From assembly GCA_947095585.1 (NCBI GenBank), contig OX352763.1, positions 112,881,908 to 112,945,907 of the forward strand: 64,000 nucleotides of DNA, read 5' to 3'. This stretch comes from Nephrocerus scutellatus. Lineage: Eukaryota > Arthropoda > Insecta > Diptera > Pipunculidae. The position numbers were made by a program, and so were the translations under genes. This document shows positions 58,645-64,000 of this stretch, one piece after another (the first letter of the stretch is position 1; each line of letters begins with the position of its first letter). A model generated the notes under the pieces. The model was given only the letters and a program-made list of their open reading frames with translations, had not been told where the DNA came from and ran no database searches.

Positions 58645-59815
58645 AGTTTTTTTTTGTGGAACTTGAGGTGGGTTGATAAAAAACTTATATGCGCATCCCT
58701 TGGGCCCGTTCACTCCGAAAAATTTACAAAAAGTTTTATTCATCGGAGATACACATGCGTAGAAAATTTGAAGAAAATCGGGTTAATTGCTTTAAAAAAT
58801 TTGTATGGGGCCTTACGAACCCGGCGCACGGAGTTTCCAAACTTTTTACAAAAAGTCCATCGAAGATTATAAAATTTTAAGAAAATCGTGTTGATTTTTT
58901 TTTAAAATTTGTCTCCAAAACTTGTACAAATGGAAAATTTATTTTGTTTTTTAAATTTGTATGGGGCTTTACGACCCTGGAGCCCGAGGTCTCCAAAATT
59001 TTAACAAAAAGTGTTTTTTTTACCTTAAAGATTTAATTTTCTATCAAAATAGACCAACATTGATATTGTAGCTAGAAGCGTTCAAGGGTTACAGGGTGTA
59101 AAGTGATGTAAGGTCAAAGTACGTATCTTTGTTTTAAAACTCTATGTACACCACAAAACAATTGATAAAAACCATTCTGTTTTGAATATTCCTATGCGTG
59201 ATACCATTTAGGAATCTGCATTAATGTTGCAAGTTTTTCTGATAGTCGGTCAACTTTCTGTAGTACATTGTTTTTCCGCCAGAGCTACTTAAAAATCAAT
59301 CAAAAAATTTTGGGAAACAAAAAGACATCACAAATCTATTGTTTTAATTTGACAGAAGATAATAACGTTTATAAAAATGACTTTATTGGAAAGGCACACC
59401 ATTCCAGATCGTATTAAAAAATAAACATACACAAAAGAACTGATGGTTTTTTTTTTAAATTAATTTTTTAGTGGCGGCGTATGAGATTTTACTCAAAAAT
59501 ACTACAAATGGAATAACTTTTTAGCCATCAACAATTCGATAAAACTTCATTTGGCTATTTTGGTTGAAAATGACCTCCGCTATCACCTTGCTTCGTTTGT
59601 GCCACGAATTCTTGTACACCCTGTATAAAATTTGAAGGAAATCGGGTAAATTATGTAAAATATTTGTATGGGCACGAGGCACCAGGGGCCCCAAATTTTA
59701 ATAGAAAGTGTTGTCATCTGAGAAATGCATGTGTGTTTCTGGGAAGTGGGTTAAAAATTATTGATTGCAAATTCCACGACAAACAAACAACAAACACGGG
59801 CACGCGAAGAGAATT
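58645..59815 (-). repeat. T-family repeat in reverse, split by an insertion
   Basis: From 59815 down the minus strand: TTCTCTTCGCGTGCCCGTGT, TTTTTAACCCACTTCC, GATGACAACACTTTCTATTA and TACCCGATTTCCTTCAAATT up to about 59640, then resumed as 121-bp-like units at 59020-58645 (ACCCGATTTTC, CATACAAAT). Between, 59050-59635 is other sequence including an RTE-like 3' end (59060-59160). Confidence 0.7.
59060..59160 (+). mobile_element. RTE-like LINE 3' end
   Basis: Matches 40030-40110: AGAAGCGTTCAAG, GGGTGTAAAGT, AAGTACGTATCTTTG and CTATGTACACC with few changes. No coding part beyond the last residues. Confidence 0.75.
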
Positions 59816-60281
59816 TAAAAAACAGAAATTAAAATTATCTTCCCAACTATTACTCCTCAACAACTTCGATAAGGAATTAACTCAGAATTTTAAGCGCCAA
59901 GTTGGCAAAAAGATTGCCGTCGTCGATTAAACTTAAGGCATTCAACCCGACAACCCGAAATTAGCGCGATGCGCACTAGGGGCTCTTGTAATGAATTCGA
60001 TTTTGTTCTCCTGAAAAGAGATGCATTTTACAACTTCTTTCTGTGAATTACATTTGGTTCTCCTAAAAATGAGCAAATAAACTTTATTGTAAAACTGAGC
60101 AGGTTGAGTTGCCAGTCAATTGAAACAAACCACTACTCAACTCATATCAAAGAGCAACGAAGTAGAACAAATAACAAAAAAAAAACACAAAGAATTATAA
60201 TAAAACTGAGCTCTATTTCGTCAAGACATGATGATTTGAAAATAAAATGTTCAATGATGATAATGTTAAGTGAATATTTTC

Positions 60282-60726
60282 TCAACATTTAAACGTGGGA
60301 CAACAACTAGGGTATGGTTTGGACAGATCAGTTGGAATGTATTTGCATGGCTTCAATACTTCTACACTGGGGCACCTGAAATTAAGAGTGGGTGGAATTT
60401 AACAACAATTTTTCTTTCCTTTTTTGAAGGAAATTCCATTGTTGTATATGTATTATAGTTATGCACTCACGTTACAGAGGAAATACTCCCTTCCCCTTCG
60501 CAGGTGATACTTTCGCATTCTCCAATTGGGGAATATGACTGTCCTTTTTTTAACGCGTGTCCATCGATCATGCAGTCTGCTTTTCTACGTCTCACTGTTT
60601 AACGAAAATTGTGAAAAAATAAAAATAAAAAAAGTAACCGCTTTGGTAAACAGCTAGAATACTTTTGGCAGATACTCCTGCAAGACAAACGAACAACAAA
60701 GCAGCGAAAATGATGAGACCCTTCAT
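60282..60726 (-). CDS. Secreted SVWC protein, 87 aa, 3 exons, duplicated gene B
   Basis: Coding exons on the minus strand are 60726-60663, 60576-60471 and 60375-60282 (stop TGA). The signal peptide is MKGLIIFAALLFVCLAGVSA. All eight cysteines are kept (DC or NC, GEC, TCE, TC, PCK, SCC, FKC) with YSPIGEC and PSCCPTFKC. The first donor is AAAA|GTATTC: the usual G at the exon end has become A, so splicing may be weaker. An earlier AG (exon 2 starting at 60594) would add six residues including RRRK; it is in frame. Gene B differs from gene A at many sites between cysteines. Apart from the weak donor it looks intact. Confidence 0.87.
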
Positions 60727-60784
60727 ATTTGGAATGGAAAACTTTTACTTTAACTACGACTTTATTAGGCACAATCTAGGCAAT

Positions 60785-60821
60785 GACTGATGTTTGCTGA
60801 ATCGAGTGTTATGCTTTTATA
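60785..60821 (-). promoter_or_regulatory. Core promoter of SVWC gene B
   Basis: On the minus strand TATAAAAG starts at 60821, and TCAGTC gives +1 at 60788, 33 bp away. Confidence 0.75.
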
Positions 60822-61185
60822 GTGTGATTTTGCGTTATTTGGCTTTTTTATTTTATTTTTGTCTACAAACACACATACAAACAAGAGTAACATATGCATA
60901 TCAATTAAATGCTTCATCTATTCATAACTCGACGTACAGCAGCAATGTAAAAAGTATCCGCAAATACCCAGAATTGAACATTTTGAGTTTGGATGGATGC
61001 CCCAAATAATTATTAGTAAACAGGCATTAAACAGATAACACTTTGACTTTGACTTTGACTGGAAAATAGAAAAGCGAATAAAAAACAACACTTAAATATT
61101 TAAATCTAATCAGGCTGATGGACATAGTAGACTCACGCACAATACCCGTTCGTAATTACCATATTATTCTTAACAATATAAGTAT

Positions 61186-61422
61186 GTGGTTTATGTATGT
61201 ATGTTAATTATGCTTACCAATGAAAACAAACAGAACATTAAGTTGTCCAAATTTATGTTCCATGTAAGTGCCGGGCAGCTTGTTTACCTTTATTATTTGT
61301 TTGCGAGCGAGCGTATCTTATGCTTTAACCTACAGAATAAAAATGATGGCAATATGAGTAAATATTTTGTCAGACAATATTATGCAACAGCGAAGTGTAA
61401 ATGTGATTCTGTGGTCAATTGA
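61186..61422 (+). other. Conserved frame in the duplication, right copy (78 codons)
   Basis: Same frame as 56122-56382 for about 65 codons. A small indel and substitutions at about 61396 shift it, giving a different, shorter end. See the partner entry for the two readings (coding, or non-coding with a 72-bp intron). Confidence 0.35.
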
Positions 61423-61599
61423 TATTCTGTTATGCTTATTAATACCACATTTTCAATTTTAAACGGTCCACTATTATATTGACAGAGAAAAGTCACCCAC
61501 ATTATCCAGCGGATTGTCTCACTAGTTGGTCCGCTGTTGGCGCTTCTAGTTAGTCGTTATCGTTAGTGCCATCAGTTACCCATCTCATTACTACATTTC

Positions 61600-62025
61600 T
61601 TGATTACAAGTTCACAGGTTTGATTTCTTTTGGCTTATAATTTATGTCGGCATAGAAGTTGCTGTCTAAAAACGGTTGAAATATGCGTAGAAGGAGTTCT
61701 CTAAAAGGGATATTTTTCTCATAGCAGATTGTTCATAAAATAAAATTGTTAATGCTTTGCTCGACTTTATCATTTTGTTCCCATTTTGAAATTCCACAAT
61801 ATACCTATAAAAAAAGCATAAAACTAGAAAAACTAACACAGATTAAGTTAGGTTGTTTAGCACTCATACAAATTCCCTTCTCTCCAGATGGTGGATAATT
61901 TCAGCGATTGTTGTTTGCACCACCCGTCGATGCTTTGGGTACCCGAAAACTCTCTTCACTCTCTCTATTTTCATAAGAAACCAACGGTCAAAAAGAGAGT
62001 GAATACATTTTTCGGGTACACTGTA
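61600..62025. other. Interval without a recognised gene
   Basis: No supported feature. The minus-strand frame at 61864-62088 overlaps the SINE tail and has no motif. Confidence 0.45.
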
Positions 62026-62027
62026 TA

Positions 62028-62258
62028 AAAATAATAATATTCGGCGCGACAGGCCGTTACGATCCATGGCCGAGCTTCCCACGATCATTTGTGTTGTGCA
62101 TGTATATTTTTGTACACAAATGGAAGGGACCTACATCTGATCCGAACGGCGAATTTTGAGAAGCTTTCCGTAAGAAGTTATTACTCTCGGAACGTTTGTC
62201 AGACACTCGCAAGAGGCGGGACACCGTGAAAATACCTTTTGGTGTTACTGGGATTCAA
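62028..62258 (-). mobile_element. tRNA-derived SINE, head-truncated (copy 2)
   Basis: The body matches 11003-11240: (AAT)n tail, ATTCGGCGCGACAG, CACAAATGGAAGGGACCTAC, ATCCGAACGGC and GGGACACCGTGAAAA. It ends within box B (GGGATTCAAAG), after which a GGTCTTGAG minisatellite replaces the tRNA head. Confidence 0.82.
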
Positions 62259-62259
62259 A

Positions 62260-62320
62260 GCGGTTACTTGAAGTGGTTTTGAGTGTGGTCTTGAGGGGGT
62301 CTTGAGAGGGGTTCTTGGCA
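62260..62320. repeat. Short (GGTCTTGAGG)n minisatellite
   Basis: GTGGTCTTGAGGGGGTCTTG-type repeats directly follow the truncated SINE. Confidence 0.75.
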
Positions 62321-62529
62321 TTAAGTGGCCAGTTAATATTCCTAAAGAAATTGTTGAGGCCATCCCAGTCGTTGGAGAAGGTGTTTATTTCACAACAGAG
62401 TATAATTTATCATATCTCAGATGTCGTAAATATATCGAAATGTTTTTATATTTAAACTTATTGCCAATGAATTGTGGTAAAAACTGAAAAGCAACATAAG
62501 TCACTGGTCCGCGTCGGGGGAAAAACAAG

Positions 62530-62640
62530 AATTGTGCAAGTCGAATTGTGCGCAGTGGAATTGTGCCAAGTGGAATTGTGCCAGTGGAAATGTGTCCAGT
62601 GGAATTGTGTCTAGTTGAATTGTGCTATTGGAATTGGCCT
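62530..62640. repeat. Minisatellite, about 15-bp unit
   Basis: About seven copies of GTGGAATTGTGCCA with variants (GTCGAATTGTGCGCA, GTGGAAATGTGTCCA, GTTGAATTGTGCTAT). Confidence 0.88.
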
Positions 62641-63009
62641 AGAATCGTAAGCTTATTGTAAAGATTGTAAAAATTATTTGAATTTTAGTCAGTAAAGTCA
62701 AGTCTTTTATGTTACTGACCCATCCGAACAATAAGGCAATAATTTTGCACTTTCTGCTGCGTGCTGTTTTCTTTCACAAATTGACGAACAAATTACGTTT
62801 CTTCTTAATATGATAAAATAGAAACTTTCTCATAGTTAGTATGTCACAACATACAACAACAAATACATACATACCTAACCCCACTCACAGCAACAATACC
62901 AACTCCCATATATTAGCGTGAAACTTAGCATGTCGTTTAATAGGTTTTTAACCAAAACCTTACCTCTTACTCCTACAAAAGCCACTTTTGCATTATGCTT
63001 GATTGCACT

Positions 63010-63975
63010 TGAGGTTTTAAGGTGGTCTTAAGGGCTTGAGGGTGACTTCAGGGAGTCTTTAGATGGTATTTAGGGGGTTTTGTGGGGGTTTGAGGAGAGT
63101 TTGAGAGAGCCTTGAGTGGGGTCCTGTAGGGGGTCGTAACGTAGTCTTTACGGAAACTTGAGGGGGTTTTCAGAGGGGTCTTGAGGGAGTTCTGAGTGGA
63201 TTTCCAGAGGGTATTGAGGGAGTCTTAAGGAGTTATTGAGTGGGTCTGAAGGGGGTTGTGAGTGGAACCTTATGGGGTTTTTAGGTGGTCTTGAGACTGT
63301 TTTGAGATGGTCTTAAGGGAACGCTTAAGGGGATTGATGTGGTCTTGAGGGAGTATTGATGGGGGTAGTAACGTGGTCTTAACGGTGTATTGAGGTGATC
63401 TTGAGCGAGTCCTTAGGTAGTCTTGAAGGAGGTCCGTAGGGGGTTTTGTGAGGATCTTTAGTGGGGTCTTGAAGGGGTCTTTAGGTGATCTTGAGGTGAT
63501 CTTGAGGGGATTTTGGGAGTGCCTTAAGTAAAGTCTTTAGAGGGTTTTGTGGGGACCTTAAGGGGCTTTAAAAGGGGATTTGAGAAGGTTTGAGAAGGTC
63601 TTGACTGGGATCTCTTAGGAGGGTTTTGAGGGGTTCTTAAGTGAATATTGAGCAGGGTCTTGAGGGGGTTTTGAAAGGGTCGTGAGTGGAATCTTAAGGG
63701 GGTCTTGAGGGCGTTTTGTGGGGATATTCAGTGGGGTCTTGAGGGAGTCTTTAAATGGTCTTGAGGTGGTCTTGAGGGGATTTTAAGAGGGTCATGAGTG
63801 GAACCTTAAGGGGGTTTTTAGGTGGTCTTGAGACTGTTTTGAGGGGGTCTTAAGGGGACCTTTAGTGGGTTTGAGGGTGTCTTGATGGAGTATTAATGGG
63901 GGTAGTAACGTGGTCTTAACGGGGTATTGAATGATCTTGAGGGAGTCTTTAGGTAGCCTTGAAGGGGGTCCCTTC
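63010..63975. repeat. (GGTCTTGAGG)n degenerate minisatellite, nearly 1 kb
   Basis: Continuous variants of GGGTCTTGAGGGGGTTTTGA. Longer blocks repeat too: a stretch with GGAACCTTA-GGGGTTTTTAGGTGGTC and GGGGGTAGTAACGTGGTCTTAACG occurs at about 63262-63400 and about 63800-63940, a higher-order period of about 535 bp. Confidence 0.85.
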
Positions 63976-64000
63976 TGTTGCTGGGACTCGAACCTGAACC
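63976..64000 (-). other. Polymerase III box B at the right edge (SINE or tRNA head)
   Basis: The minus strand reads GGTTCGAGTCC at 63994-63984, a perfect box B. The word before it (TGTTGCTGGGACTCGAACC on plus) resembles the SINE copy at 62243-62255. Box A would lie beyond the edge, so SINE and tRNA gene cannot be separated. Confidence 0.5.

Larger units (their letters stand above)
60180..61595. repeat. Segmental duplication, right copy
   Basis: Partner of 55035-56540; see that entry. Same order and orientation. Confidence 0.88.

Noticed and set aside
59085..59636. A 550-bp CAGGGTGTA-ended Tc1-type MITE with TA borders
   Set aside because: The left end is explained by homology to the RTE-like 3' end (compare 40040), so the apparent inverted ends are short and may be chance.
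1..64000. CRISPR array, bacterial operon or toxin-antitoxin system
   Set aside because: The tandem repeats lack regular unique spacers, and gene structure with introns and LINEs shows a eukaryotic (fly) genome.

Overview
The window looks like heterochromatin-like or repeat-rich euchromatic DNA of a higher fly (Diptera, Brachycera; possibly a calyptrate, though this is inference). The grounds are short introns with GTAAGT-type donors, TATA plus TCAGT initiator core promoters, a fly-type CDK2AP1/DOC1 homologue with poly-His/Gln tracts, and a transposon mix of jockey-like, LOA/R1-like and RTE-like LINEs, BEL/Pao and Tc1/mariner elements. I see no bacterial genes, rRNA, CRISPR array or convincing functional tRNA.

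Only four host protein genes are well supported. At 4145-4999 (+) lies a 284-residue CDK2AP1/DOC1-like protein, whose vertebrate and fly relatives belong to the NuRD chromatin complex. On the right are three small secreted genes of the single-domain von Willebrand factor C (SVWC) type: 51652-52184 (+), 55145-55609 (-) and 60282-60726 (-). Each has three exons, intron phases 1 then 2, a signal peptide, eight cysteines and a TATA-to-initiator spacing of 33 bp. The last two lie in a duplicated block of about 1.4 kb (55035-56540 and 60180-61595).

The rest is mostly decayed mobile DNA. 1-3.1 kb: a 62-bp tandem repeat, a jockey-like LINE and an RTE-like endonuclease fragment. 5.8-9.2 kb: jockey-like, BEL/Pao and RTE-like fragments on the minus strand. 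10.7-12.6 kb: a degenerate A+T-rich array interrupted by a tRNA-derived SINE, then a LINE endonuclease fragment. 14.9-22.5 kb: LINE fragments, minisatellites and copies of an interspersed repeat that starts TCTCTATATTAACTTCGCG (called the T family here). 23.97-25.25 kb: a complete but inactivated Tc1/mariner element with DD37D spacing. 26.9-46.9 kb: LOA-like, jockey-like, RTE-like and mariner remnants, satellites and T-family copies. 48.0-51.4 kb: two jockey-like LINEs head to head, one holding a Tc1/mariner insertion. Beyond the SVWC genes are (GGTCTTGAGG)n minisatellites and a second SINE copy.

The most interesting system is the SVWC cluster. In the duplicated pair the cysteine frame and signal peptide are kept while many residues between the cysteines differ, far more than the flanking duplicated DNA does. 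That pattern fits an immune or environmental-response effector under diversifying selection. All element names rest on reading conserved motifs by eye; no database search was possible.
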